64,000 nucleotides of DNA, taken from Elephas maximus indicus (taxonomy: Eukaryota; Chordata; Mammalia; Proboscidea; Elephantidae). Each line of letters opens with the position of its first letter. Within the stretch, counting starts at the first letter, position 1. The notes below the pieces were generated by a model that worked only from the letters and a program-made list of their open reading frames with translations, had not been told where the DNA came from and searched no databases. A program made the translations under genes and the position numbers. Positions 12,241-22,789 of this stretch are shown in pieces. The stretch is taken from positions 207,911,293-207,975,292 of the forward strand of contig NC_064819.1 of the NCBI RefSeq assembly GCF_024166365.1. The letters are read 5' to 3'.

Positions 12241-12699
12241 TTAGAAGTCAAGTGAGCAGCTAGAACTGTGACCCCAGCAGAAGTGACTGATTCTAGCTTG
12301 CCATAAGCTACAGAAGACCTTTATAGTTGCAGAAGTAGGGGCGAGACAGGGAAGAAACAACTGACGAGGCTTGGAGGAGTAAAAGGATAGAGAGCAAGAA
12401 GAATGAAGAAAAAACAAAAAGGTGAGAAGAAAGTAGAGACGTAGAGAAGAAAGAGAGAGATGGCTGCAGAATGGACTGTCCTGGGTTTCCAAGAAAAACT
12501 TAAATGTAAATATATTGATTTATTCTGCTACTGGATCAGATTTTAGAGTCTTGTGAACAGCTGGCTCTGCACCACCTGTCATTCTGTATGGTCCCTCTCA
12601 CTATTAAATACCACCACTTACAAAAAAAAAAGAGAGAGATAACAAGATCTTCAGCAGCATGAGGAGACTAAGCACCAGGAATATGTTCTGGAAGAAGAT
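12241..12699. other. ERV interior, unassigned
   Basis: Purine-rich sequence (12330-12460) and an A-run near 12620. In an intact element most of the integrase would lie here, but no catalytic integrase motif is visible. Confidence 0.4.
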
Positions 12700-12860
12700 A
12701 GCAAGAAAAAGGTAAAGTGGACTTGCCAGAAGACCTTTTTTAAGACCTTTCCCTTGGCTCTGTTCAGGACTAGGCTTGCACCTCAAACCAAACTTAAGGT
12801 AAGCCTTTTTGAGCTTATGTATGGGCGTCCCCTCCTTCATAACTTGTGGGAGGGCTTGAT
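12700..12860 (+). pseudogene. ERV integrase C-terminal remnant
   Basis: The frame contains 'ALFRTRLAPQTKLKVSLFEL' then 'MYGRPLLHN', resembling the conserved region after the integrase core in gammaretrovirus-like pol. It is short and not open at either end. Confidence 0.5.
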
Positions 12861-13499
12861 TACTCTGTGTCCCGAGGCTACAGAAATGCACAAAGCTAGC
12901 TTGCTATTAAACAATATTTGTTTTCCGTGGCAGGGGTGCTTGACTCTCTTTACAGGTACATGAAGTGACAGATTTCTTCCACAACCTGAACTCTCTCCCT
13001 GTCGAGACCTGGAGCACTACAGACTAAGGAGAACAAAACCCCGGCACTGCAGTCTAAGATTGCCATAAAGGGAGCATGAATCCCACCACTCTCGTATCGA
13101 GCCGACTCCTACTCACGATACCGACCAACAAGCCCTGCAGAACAATAAGGATTGGCAGGACAATAATAATTGAGAAACTCAGGATTCAGAGGATTTAAAG
13201 TGATAGGCAATTGTGCCAGCTGATTGCCATCCCCTGGCGATTGTACAGGTTGTCATTGATGACTGTGTTCACGTTTGCCACCTATATACGGCCTTATATT
13301 CTGCTTGTTTGTTTTCTATGTCTGTCTGGAGGAAAAACAGGGCCCCCAGAATGGCCAGATAATTATCTCATAAACACCTCAATCGCTCTGTCCAACCACA
13401 TGAGGCCTACACCCCTGGACACACTCATTTACCTCCGAAACACATTTACAATGCCACAAAAACAAACAAACAAATAAATAAATAAATGCCCTGCGTGCT

Positions 13500-13884
13500 G
13501 ACCTGGGCTTTGTGGTCCGCTGGCCCCCAGTAGATGTGTCTGAGTGTGTGGGTCTGGCTCATCCCCAGGTGATCCCAGCCAGGCTTGTCCTCATCCTGGC
13601 AATAGATGGACAGCTCCTTACATCAGTCCTGTCACAACCACTGGCCAATGTTCCCTAAGATTTTTGTTCCTCTTAGGCACCAGTGTCCACATGTACTGGG
13701 CTTCCAGCCGAACCTCAGGTTATAGACTAAAGAGGACACTGGGCTTAATTCTACCAGGGACATGTACAGTAATAGGGCTCCTGGCCCCTTGGGGAGGGTT
13801 TGAGCTTGTCCATAGTAAATGGCTACACAAGTTCAACCAAGACCCAACTTCACAGGATATCTGGGATATAGTAAAGGCAGCAAG
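13500..13884 (+). pseudogene. Possible ERV env remnant
   Basis: Placed where env would lie. A frame with 'LILPGTCTVIGLLAPWGGF' vaguely resembles an envelope surface segment. No fusion peptide, furin site or membrane anchor is convincing. The assignment rests mostly on position. Confidence 0.3.
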
Positions 13885-14162
13885 CAGAGAGTGGGGGACC
13901 TCAAACCACCAAGAAAGCAGTGCTGGAAGTAGAACACGTCCTTTGGACCTGATGTTCCTGCTCTGAAATGCTCCCAGACTAAGGGAAGACTGACGACAAG
14001 GACCTTCCTCCAGAGCTGACAGAAAGAGAAAGCCTTCCCCTGGAGCTGGAACCCTGAATTTGAACTTCTAGCCTACTGGACTGTGAGAGAATAAACTTCT
14101 CTTCGTTAAAGCCATCCACTTGTGGTATTTCTGTTATAGCAGCACTAGATGACTAAGACAAC
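13885..14162 (+). mobile_element. MaLR-type LTR, 3' half
   Basis: The stretch ends 'tgttatagcagcactagatgactaagacaaca', preceded by 'agaataaacttc' (polyadenylation signal) and 'cacttgtggtatttc'. This is the same terminus seen in reverse at the left end of the LTR at 16562-17082, so both belong to one LTR family. Confidence 0.7.
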
Positions 14163-14182
14163 AGGGATGGGAATTTGTGAAA

Positions 14183-14278
14183 AGTCACAGCCTTGAAAAC
14201 CCTGTGGAGCAGTTCTATTCTGCATACATGGGGCCTCTATGAGTCAGAACCGACTCAATGGCAACTAACAATAACAAC
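14183..14278 (+). mobile_element. AfroSINE, 3' part
   Basis: Contains 'aaaccctgtggagcagttc', 'ctatgagtcagaaccgactc' and the tail 'gcaactaacaataacaac'. The tRNA-like head is absent. The tail closely resembles the 3' end of the RTE LINE in this window. Confidence 0.8.
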
Positions 14279-14601
14279 CCACTAGTGGATTGTGAAGTTA
14301 ACTAGTCTCTTTCAACAAAAAATATTCTTTTTAAAAATTAAGTACAGTAGAATCAACAATATCAGAATGGAACACATGTATTCTAACCAAGAGCTGTCCA
14401 TATTGCAGCAAATATTGCTGAAAACTAAGTTGAGCTACTGCTGGTGGAGGGGATGTTATGAATATATTCACTAGTTGGGAGCTGGACATGTGTTCTTCTC
14501 TTCACTGGGTCTCATTCGATTTTCTGGATTTGATCATGATTGTATCAGAAGAGTTAATATTTTTTTACAATTTAATATTATGTTAATATAATTTACACTT
14601 A

Positions 14602-14685
14602 AGGGGCAATTCTACTCTGTCCTATAGGGTTGTTTTGAGTCAGAATCAACTTGACAGCAACAGGTTTGTTTGTTTGTTTTTGGCT
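14602..14685 (+). mobile_element. AfroSINE, 3' fragment
   Basis: Starts at 'ggggcaattctactctgtcc' and ends with 'cagcaacaggtttg' and a T/G-rich tail. 5'-truncated. Confidence 0.8.
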
Positions 14686-15414
14686 TTATGAAGTGAAGTT
14701 TAGGAAAATTTTATCCAGTGTTGGCAAAAGCAGCAAGACTTTCCAGCAAGTTTTGGCTATGAGTTAACAACTTTCGGTGTGTTTTTTGGATTAGGCATAA
14801 TTATTAGGCATTTTTAAAATTCATGAAAATTGCACATTATATTCAAACTTGTACAAATTACCCTTTAAAAGTTCATTTTACTGTTAGAAGAAATAATAAT
14901 GATGACGAAAAATGGAGAAGCATATTCTGATTCAGCGGTCAGATCTAGACATGTCAATAGTGATAATATTAAAATGTTTTTTCTAATTGACAAATTTCTT
15001 TATTCGAATTGCAATCCAAAAAGGATAAAGAAGTACAAGCTATTTTACAAATATTAAGTATAGCGTGTCAAATACTCAAAATCCATTCAGTGTATTATTT
15101 GTTATGATATTCCTGCAAATGAAAGCTTAAAGCCTTCCCCCAAAAGTCCCCAGAACTTGGAAAGACAGTAAGCCATGCTTTTTTTATAAGACCCTCAAAC
15201 GTTTTCAAAGAAAGACACAAAGTTGTCAACACTATTTCTAAGTTATCTTATGTCAGTTAGTGAGAAAGCATTATTGTATTTAGTTGTATATGTGTGGCAA
15301 AAGAGAAAATTAATCACATAGTTGCTGAATAAAATTACTCTTTCCAGCATACATGGATTAATAAATACAACTCTTGGTAATAAATTAGCTGAGAAATTTA
15401 AAACTATACTTCTG
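14686..15414. other. AT-rich intergenic DNA
   Basis: No gene or recognised repeat. Confidence 0.4.
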
Positions 15415-15424
15415 AGTGATAGTA

Positions 15425-15596
15425 TGGGAAACCCCGGTGGCATAGTGGTTAAGTGCTATGGCTGCTAACCAAGAGGTTGGCAGTTTGAATCCACCAGGCG
15501 CTCCTTGGAGAAACTCTATGGGGCAGTTCTACTCTGTCCTGTAGGGTCGCTGTGAGTCAGAATCAACTCAACCGCAGTGGGTTTGGCTTTTGGTTA
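15425..15596 (+). mobile_element. AfroSINE, full length with TSD
   Basis: A complete unit: head 'ggtggcatagtggttaag', B box 'cagtttgaatccacc', body and 'gcagtgggtttggc' end. A 10-bp target duplication, agtgatagta, flanks it at 15415-15424 and 15597-15606. Confidence 0.9.
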
Positions 15597-15606
15597 AGTG
15601 ATAGTA

Positions 15607-16556
15607 CCTCCTCTTAACAAATTTGCGGTTCTACAGATCATACAGAATAGAATTAGTAGTTATTACATGAATATTGGCAGACATAGACTTCATGATTCAA
15701 CCTGATAAGAACACTGATATTTCAAGTTGCCAATACTTTTTATGCCAAATATATATGACATGATGATTTTATAAAGGAATTGTGTTTAAATTTAACCTAA
15801 CACATAACTGGATTAAGTGGCTTGATGGAACTGGAAAAGTGCATTATCTGAAAAGCATTTAAACTAGAAAATTGTAATAAGACTGGAAATCATGCAGAAG
15901 TACATACGACCAGAAAATATAGCCGAGTAATTTAAAATATTGTTAGAAGCTATTTGGAGTCATTGATTGTATCTCGTAAAGATTAGGCATTCTAAGAATT
16001 CTACCGAATATATTGCATTTGAAGACAAGAGTAATGATCGTTGTCTGATTTCTTTAAGGGAACCTTCACTTTTTGATATGTTTTGATCAGAGATTGGAGG
16101 TTTGGCTGAAACTGGTGATAGTCTAATAAATCCTGCAAGTCTCTGCCACGGGAATAGAGCTGTGGCTCCACACGGGGCCTCCCGAGAGATTACATTTTAC
16201 CCAAGTATATCTCTGTGACCACACCTTCACCAACGGAATGTAGGAGAAAGATTGGTGCAACTTCTACATCTGAGGCCTGGGCTCGCCTACTTTCTCTTTC
16301 TCTTCCTATGAGCTAGAACACAATGTGTTTAGGGCACAGATGGGAACACTTCTGCACAAAAGTGGACCAGCAAGATATAAGGTACGTGGTCCGTGACTGA
16401 TCTCCTCGAACTATTGTAGCAACCTAGACCTAGACCACTGACACAGGATTTAATTTAAGCAAGAAATGGACATCTGTGTTCCATGAATCGCCGTACTGTT
16501 TGGTCTTTGTTAAAGTAGCTTAGCTTTTCCTTGAAGTAATATAGTACGAATTGTAT
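15607..16556. other. Intergenic DNA without recognised features
   Basis: Mostly AT-rich, with a more GC-balanced part at 16130-16420 that I cannot classify. Confidence 0.4.
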
Positions 16557-16561
16557 CATAC

Positions 16562-17082
16562 TGCCTTAGTCATCTATGCCACTGTAATAGAAATACCACA
16601 AGTGGATGGCTTTAACAAAGAGAAAATTATTCTTTCACAGCCTAAGAAGCTAGAAATCTGAATTCAGGGTGGCAACTCCAGGGGAAGGCTTTCTGTCTCC
16701 ATGGCCTCTGGGGGAAGGTCCTTGTCCTCAATCTTTCCCGGTCAAGGAGCTTCTCAGCGAAGGGGCCCTGGGTCCAAAGGACGCACTATTCCTCCAGCTC
16801 TTGTTCCTTGCTGGTATGAGGGGTCCCTGTCTCTCTGCTTGCTTCCCTCTTTTATATTTCAAAAAAGATTGACTTAAAACACAACCTAATCTTATAGAAT
16901 GAGTCTGCCTCATTAACATAACTGCCTCTAATCCTGCATCATTAACATCAGAGAGGTAGGATTTATAACACATAGGGAAATCACATCAGAGGACAAAATA
17001 GTGGACAGTCATACAATACTTGGAATCATGGGCTAGCCAAGTTGACACATATTTTTGGAGGGACACAATTCAATCCATAACA
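16562..17082 (-). mobile_element. Solo MaLR-type LTR with 5-bp TSD
   Basis: Read on the minus strand the 521-bp element begins 'tgttatggattgaattgtgt' and ends '...gcatagatgactaaggca', so it has TG...CA termini. The 5-bp duplication catac lies at 16557-16561 and 17083-17087, the size typical of MaLR/ERVL integrases. No internal retroviral sequence is present, so it is a solo LTR. Confidence 0.85.
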
Positions 17083-17087
17083 CATAC

Positions 17088-17938
17088 TGAGGTTACTGAT
17101 TGTTACTACTTAAATTATATGAGCTCAGAAATGGGATTCACATTTTCCTACTTGAAAAGCAATCTCATTTGGGCTAATAGTTTTTCAGATTATATTTTAG
17201 CAACAAAATTGGCATATATAGCTGATATTTTTGACATTTTTAATTAACTGAACTTGGATCTTTGGGGAAAAAGTAACAATACATTTCAAGATGTTGAGTA
17301 TATCCAACAGTTGCAAAATACATTTTAAGGAATCACCATGGTTACTATATCTTCTCAACATTTTTGTAACACTTGAAGAGAACGTATTAAGAAAACACTT
17401 TAAATTGGAATAAAATTAAAGGTATTAATCATATTGCAAGTATCTGTTGCAAACTTTAAGCATTATTTCCCAGAAAAGAAAGGACAACAAAATGTTAAGG
17501 AAGAACATTTGGATAAGAGAACAATTTGTTTTCAAATCTTAAATCCGTATTTGAATTAAAGTTGACACCCATAGAAGAAAACTAATTACTACTGTTTTGT
17601 TAACTCAAACACATTGAAGAGTGATTATAACTTTATCAACATATTAGGTTAAGATTAAAGAAGAATTTCAATTGCTTAGTAGAGTGTACTGATATTAATA
17701 GATTCCACAACTTACATGTGTGAACCAGAATTTTTAACTAACATAACTAAAGACAAGTGGAAGAAAACGTAGCATTGTTCTCATATGCTCTAGCCTGGAA
17801 TGAATTTAGAAACAAGTAAGGATGTCTGCTGCAATGAATAAAATTATATTTAATAGTATCTTTGTTACAGTTGACAGTAAGAAATGTTTTACAAATAAAA
17901 CTTTTGTTTCAGTTTTTTAAATCTATCTAAAAAAAAAA
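17088..17938. other. AT-rich intergenic DNA
   Basis: No gene or repeat recognised; ends with an A-run (17929-17938) that abuts the SINE pair. Confidence 0.4.
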
Positions 17939-17950
17939 ATACATGTATCT

Positions 17951-18102
17951 GGAAACCTTGGTGGCATAGTGGTTAAGAGCTACGGCTGCTAACCAAAAGG
18001 TGGCAGTTCAAATCAACCAGGTGCTCCTTGGAAACACTATGGGGCAGTTCTACCCTGTCCTATAGGGTCACTATGAGTCAGAATCAACTCAACGGTGGTT
18101 TT
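17951..18102 (+). mobile_element. AfroSINE, first of a tandem pair
   Basis: Head 'ttggtggcatagtggttaag', body, ending 'caactcaacggtggtttt'. The 12-bp site atacatgtatct precedes it (17939-17950) and recurs between the two SINEs (18103-18114). Confidence 0.9.
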
Positions 18103-18114
18103 ATACATGTATCT

Positions 18115-18276
18115 GGAGCCCTGGTGGCACAGTAGTTAAGAGGTTGGCTGCTAATCAAAAGGTTGGCAGTCCAAATCCACCAGCCACTCCTTGGAAACCA
18201 TATGGGGCAGTTCTATGCTGTCCTATAGGGTCGCTATAAGTCAGAATCAACTCAATGGCAATAGATTTTTTGGTTT
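18115..18276 (+). mobile_element. AfroSINE, second of a tandem pair
   Basis: Head 'ccctggtggcacagtagtta', body, ending 'ggcaatagattttttggttt'. It is followed at 18277-18288 by atacatgtagct, a third copy of the target site with one difference. It differs from its neighbour at many positions, so the two are separate source copies. Confidence 0.9.
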
Positions 18277-18690
18277 ATACATGTAGCTATGTATTCAGTG
18301 ATTACAAAGTGTATTTTCTACTTTGAGTAGTAGTAAGAAAAAAATGGTGTTTTAACAGTACTACTCTCACTTTTCTACCAAACGTTTGTCAGTTTGTTTC
18401 ACTGTGGTGGCTTGCATGTTGCTGTGATACTGGAATCTCTGCCATTGGTATTTCAAATACCAGTGCAGTTACATTTGGTGGACAAGTTTCAGTGGAGCTT
18501 CCAGCCTAACACAGTCTAGGAAGAAGGATCTGGCAGTCTACTTCTGAAGTAACTGACCAACGAAAACCTTATGGATAGCAGCAGAACATTGTCTGATATA
18601 CAGCTGGAAGATGATCCTGTCAGGTCAGAAGGTACTCAAAACTCAACTGGGAAAGAGCTGTCTCCTTAACGAAGAATTGACTTTAATCAC

Positions 18691-19600
18691 GTGGATGCAG
18701 TCAGGCTTTGGGAACCTTCATTTGTTGATGTGGCACAACTCAAAATGAGAAGAAACAGGTGCAGACATCCATTAATAATCAGAACATGGAATGTAGGAAG
18801 TATGAATCTAGGAAAATTGGAAGTTGTCAAAAATAAAGTAGAACACATAAAGATTGATATCCTAGGCAAGAGTGAGCTGAAATGGACTGGTATTGGGTGT
18901 TTTCAATCAGACAATCATATGGTCTACTAAGCTGAAAGTGACAAATTGAAGAGGAGTGGCATCGCGTTCATTGTCAAAGAATACATTACAAAGTCTATCC
19001 TGAAGTACGATGCTATCAGTGATAGAATAATATCCATACGCCTACAAGGAAGACCAGTTAATACGACTATTATTCAAATGTATGCACCAAAACACTAAGG
19101 TGAAAAATGAGGAAACTGAAGATTTTTACCAACTTTTGCAGTCTGAAATTGATCGAACATGCAATCAAGATGCATTGATAATTATTGATGATTGGAATGG
19201 GAAAGTTGGAAACAAAGAAGGATCGGTAGCTGGAAAATATGGCTTTGGTGATGGAAACAAGACCAGAGAATGCATGATAGAATTTTGTAAGACCAATGAC
19301 TTATTCACTGGAAATACTTTTTTTCAACAACATAAATGGTGAGTAAAAATGTGGACCTCACTGGATGGAATACACAGGAATCAGATTGACTGCATCTGTG
19401 AAAAGAGGCGATGGAAAAGCTCAATATCATCTGTCAGAACATAGGCCAGAGACCAACTTCAGAACAGACCATCAATCGCTCAGAGGCAAATTCAAGTTGA
19501 AGCTGAAGAAAATTCAAACAAGTCCACGAGAGCCAGAATGTGACCTTGAGCATATTCCACCTGAATTTGGAGACCATCTCAAGAATTGATTTGACACATT
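18691..19600 (+). pseudogene. RTE endonuclease domain, broken
   Basis: AP-endonuclease-like domain. Near 18780 the frame reads 'IRTWNVGSMNLGKLEVV', then 'DILGKSELKWTG'. After a stop near 18928 it resumes with 'RSGIAFIVKEYI' and 'RIISIRLQGRPVNTTIIQMY', and after another break 'LIIIDDWNGKVGNKEG'. The last block is normally G-D-W-N in this family; here the Gly is Asp, whereas the copy at 22.8-25.3 kb keeps G-D-W-N. Several frame breaks make it non-functional. Confidence 0.85.
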
Positions 19601-19734
19601 GAATGCTAATGACCAAAGACCAGACGAGTTGTGGAATGACATCAAGGACATCATACATGAAGAAGGCAAGAGGTCATTAAAAAGACAGGAAAAAAAGAAA
19701 AGACCAAAATGAATGTCAGAAGAGACACTGAAAG

Positions 19735-21470
19735 TTGCTCTTAAACAGAGCAGCTAAAGCGAATGGAAGAAATGATGAAGTAAAAGAGCTGAACAGATTT
19801 CAAAGGGCTGTTCAAGAAGACAAAGTAAAACATTATAATGAAATGCGGAAAGACCTCGAGTTAGAAAACCAAAAGGGAAGAACACACTTGGCATTTTTCA
19901 AGCTGAAAGAACTGAAGAGAAAATTCAAGACTTCAGTAGCAATTTTGAAGAATCCTATGGGGAAAATATTAATGACCTAGGAAGCATCAAAAGCAGATGG
20001 AAGGAATACACAGAGTCACTGTACCAAAAAGAATTGGTTGACATTCAACCATTTCAGGAGGTAACATATATATGATCAAGAACCAATGGTATTGAAGGAA
20101 GAAGTCCAAGCTGCACCGGAGGCATTGGCAAAAAACAAGGCTCCAGGAATTGACAGAACACCAACTGAGATGTTTCAACAAAGGGATATAGTGCTGGAGG
20201 TGTTCACTCATCTATGGCAAGAAATATGGAATACAGCCACCAGGCCAAAAGACTGGAAGAAATCCATATTTGTGCCCATTGCAAAGAAAGGTGATCTAAC
20301 TGAATATGGAAATTATTGAACAATAATATTAATGTTACATGCCAGGAAAATTTTGCTGGCGATCATTCAAAGGTGGTTGCAGCAGTACATCAACGGAAAA
20401 TTCAAGCTGAATTCAGAAGAAAATGTGTAACGAGGGATATCATTGCTGATCTCAGATGGATCCTAGCTAAAAGCAGAGAATACCAGAAAGATGTTTACCT
20501 GTGTTTTACTGACTATACAAAGACATTTGACTGTGTGAATCATAACAAATTATGGATGACATTGTGGAGAATGGGGACTCCAGAACACTTAATTGTGTTC
20601 ATGCCAAACCTGTACATGGCCAAGAAGCAGTCATTTGACTGGACAAGAGGATACTGTGTGGTTTAAAATCAGAAAAGGTGTGCGTCAGGGTTGTATCCTT
20701 TCACCATACTTACTCAACCTGTACGCTGAGGAAATAATCCAAGAAGCTGGACTATATGAAGATGAATGCGGCATCAGGATTGGTGGAAGTTTCATTAACA
20801 ACCTGCAAAATGCAGATGACACAAACTTGCTTGCTGAAAGTGAAGAGGACTTGAAGCACTTATGGGTAAAGATCAGTACGAATTACACCTCAACATAAAG
20901 AAAACAAAAATCCTCACAACTGGACCAATAAGCAACATCATGATAAATGGAGAAAAGATTGAAGTTGTCAAGGATTTCATTTTACTTAGATCCACAATCA
21001 ATGCCCATGGAAGCAGCAGTCAGGAAATCAAAAGACATACTGCATTGAGCAAATCTGCTGCAAAAGACCTCTCTCAAGTGTTAAAAAGATGTCACTTTGA
21101 GGACTAAGGTGTGCCTGACTCAAGCCATGATATTTTCAATTGCTTCAGGTGCATGTGAAAGCTGGACAACGAATATGGAAGACTGAAGAAGAATTGACGT
21201 CTTTGAATTATGGTGTTGGTGTAGAATATTGAATATACCATGGGCTGCTAGAAGAATGAAAAAGTCTGTTTTGGAAGAAATACAGCCAGATTGCTCCTTG
21301 GAAGCAAGGATGGCGAGACTTTTTCTCATGTACTTTGGATATGTTATCAGGAGGGACCAGTCCCTGGAGAAGGACATCATGCTTGGTAAAATAGAGGGTC
21401 CAGGAAAAAGAGGAAGACCCTTGATGAGATGGATTGACACAGTGGCTGCAACAATGGGTTGAAGCATAAC
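19735..21470 (+). pseudogene. RTE reverse transcriptase domain, broken
   Basis: RT landmarks in order are 'KNKAPGIDRTPTEMFQQ' (20126-20180 region), 'WKKSIFVPIAKKGD', 'FTDYTKTFDCVNHNKLW', 'GVRQGCILSPYLLNLYAE' and 'NADDTNLLAESEEDL', then the C-terminal 'KTKILTTGPISNIMINGEK'. The catalytic box is NADD, where YADD is usual for active enzymes. The pieces lie in several frames. The C-terminal part (21229-21462) ends with 'GRPLMRWIDTVAATMG'. Confidence 0.85.
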
Positions 21471-21571
21471 AAAGATTATGAGGACGGTGTAGGAACAGGC
21501 ACGCTTTTGTTCTGTTGTATATAGGGGTGCTGTGAATCAGAACCAACTCGATGGTACCTTACAACAACAAT

Positions 21572-22789
21572 CACAACTCTCACTTTTTCCTCACAGTCAA
21601 ACACAGTCAGTAAGTTGTTTATATTTGTGTTTTCACCTGCTCTTAATCCATTGCCACCAGGCTCTGTCCTCATTATTCTCCTAGGGCCATCTTCTGCTGA
21701 ATCCTGACTAAACTCTCATATCCATTAGATTCTTTTCTGTCTTTATCTTTGTCCTTTCTGTGGCCTTTGGCTTTGTTGCCTGGAGACTAATTTTATTTCA
21801 GTTTTTGAATTATATTTTTAAAAATAACACTTTGATGGTCATAAAGATAAAAATCTTGAATGAAAAAATAAGCTCACCTATCATCCCCTCACAGGTATTA
21901 ATATTTTATATTTTTCAGTTATACATTGTTATGTATTTTTAAATGTATATGTACAACCACAACAAGTACTTAAATAATAAATTTGGGATCATTTAGTGTA
22001 TAGAAGTATGCAGCATTTTACAGGCTGCTTATTTAATAATATAGAAGAAATCACTTTTCATGTCATTAAATATTCCTCTCCCACATTATTTTTAAGCTCT
22101 TACAGTATGCTATTTTATGAATATATCATGGATTAGTCATTCAATTCTCTATTGTTGGACATTTAGTTTTCAATTTTCTTAAATAATTGAAAGAAAGACA
22201 CAATGACATTTCCATAACATTCCATAACAATGCATTTCCATAACCACTTCCTTAAGATGAGTTCCTAGAAGTGGGATTGCTGGCGCACAGCCTCATGTAT
22301 GCTGCATACCATCCAAACTCCCTCCAGTAATATGGTACCGCATTACACTCCCAGCAGCATCCAGGACATGAGAGGACCCAGTTATCAATTCCACACCAAC
22401 ACGAGGCGGTAACATTTAAAATCTCTTAGCTAATTTGACTAGTGAAAATAGCATCTTATTTAAAAGCTTGTGTTCTTTGGTTACTAGGTCATTGAAAGTT
22501 TTCATAGGTTTGTGGGTCATTGTATTTCTTCTGTGATACGACTTCATATTCTTTGTCTATTTTTTATTAGGGTGTATATTAGTTTCTTAATACTTTGTAA
22601 AAGCTTTTTTAAAACTAACCTTTATAGCACTAAAGCTATTGTAATTTTTTCCTAGTTTGTTACTTGATTAAGTAAATTTGATTGTTTTTAATTGTACAAA
22701 CAATAAATATTCTTACAGAGATTCAAAAACATAAAACTCCATAAAAATTAAAAGTTGAGTTACTCTCTTTCCTCCTTCAACCTACTCAT
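21572..22789. mobile_element. AT-rich DNA with an old LINE-derived stretch
   Basis: No gene. About 21800-22420 carries phrases of old placental LINE 3' regions ('cattaaatattcctctccc', 'gagttcctagaagtgggatt'), strongly diverged. Similar old sequence recurs at 30.8, 36.5, 58.7 and 63.2 kb. Family not assigned. Confidence 0.35.

Larger units (their letters stand above)
9180..13884 (+). mobile_element. Gammaretrovirus-like ERV, decayed and deleted
   Basis: The order of recognisable pieces is LTR-like sequence (9180-9640), long leader, gag capsid (10681-11500), nucleocapsid remnant (11576-11628), RNase H (11845-12240), integrase tail (12700-12860) and possible env (13500-13884). Protease and the polymerase part of RT are absent: only about 220 bp separate nucleocapsid and RNase H. 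Frames are broken throughout. I find no 3' LTR; the right side abuts a MaLR-type LTR end. The primer-binding site was not identified with confidence. The copy cannot be functional. Class I (gamma/epsilon-like) affiliation is inferred from the capsid and RNase H patterns. Confidence 0.75.
18380..21571 (+). mobile_element. RTE-clade LINE (RTE1_LA-like), near full length
   Basis: About 3.2 kb with recognisable start ('gtttgtcagtttg') and 3' tail ('accttacaacaacaa'). A single ORF encoding endonuclease then reverse transcriptase is expected for the RTE clade (BovB-like), with no ORF1; that layout is visible, but frames are interrupted. No clear target duplication was found. It is the longest of the four RTE copies here and serves as the reference for the others. 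Confidence 0.9.

Noticed and set aside
13211..13477. 88-codon open frame with a hydrophobic segment in the ERV
   Set aside because: No convincing envelope motif; short and flanked by stops in a decayed element.
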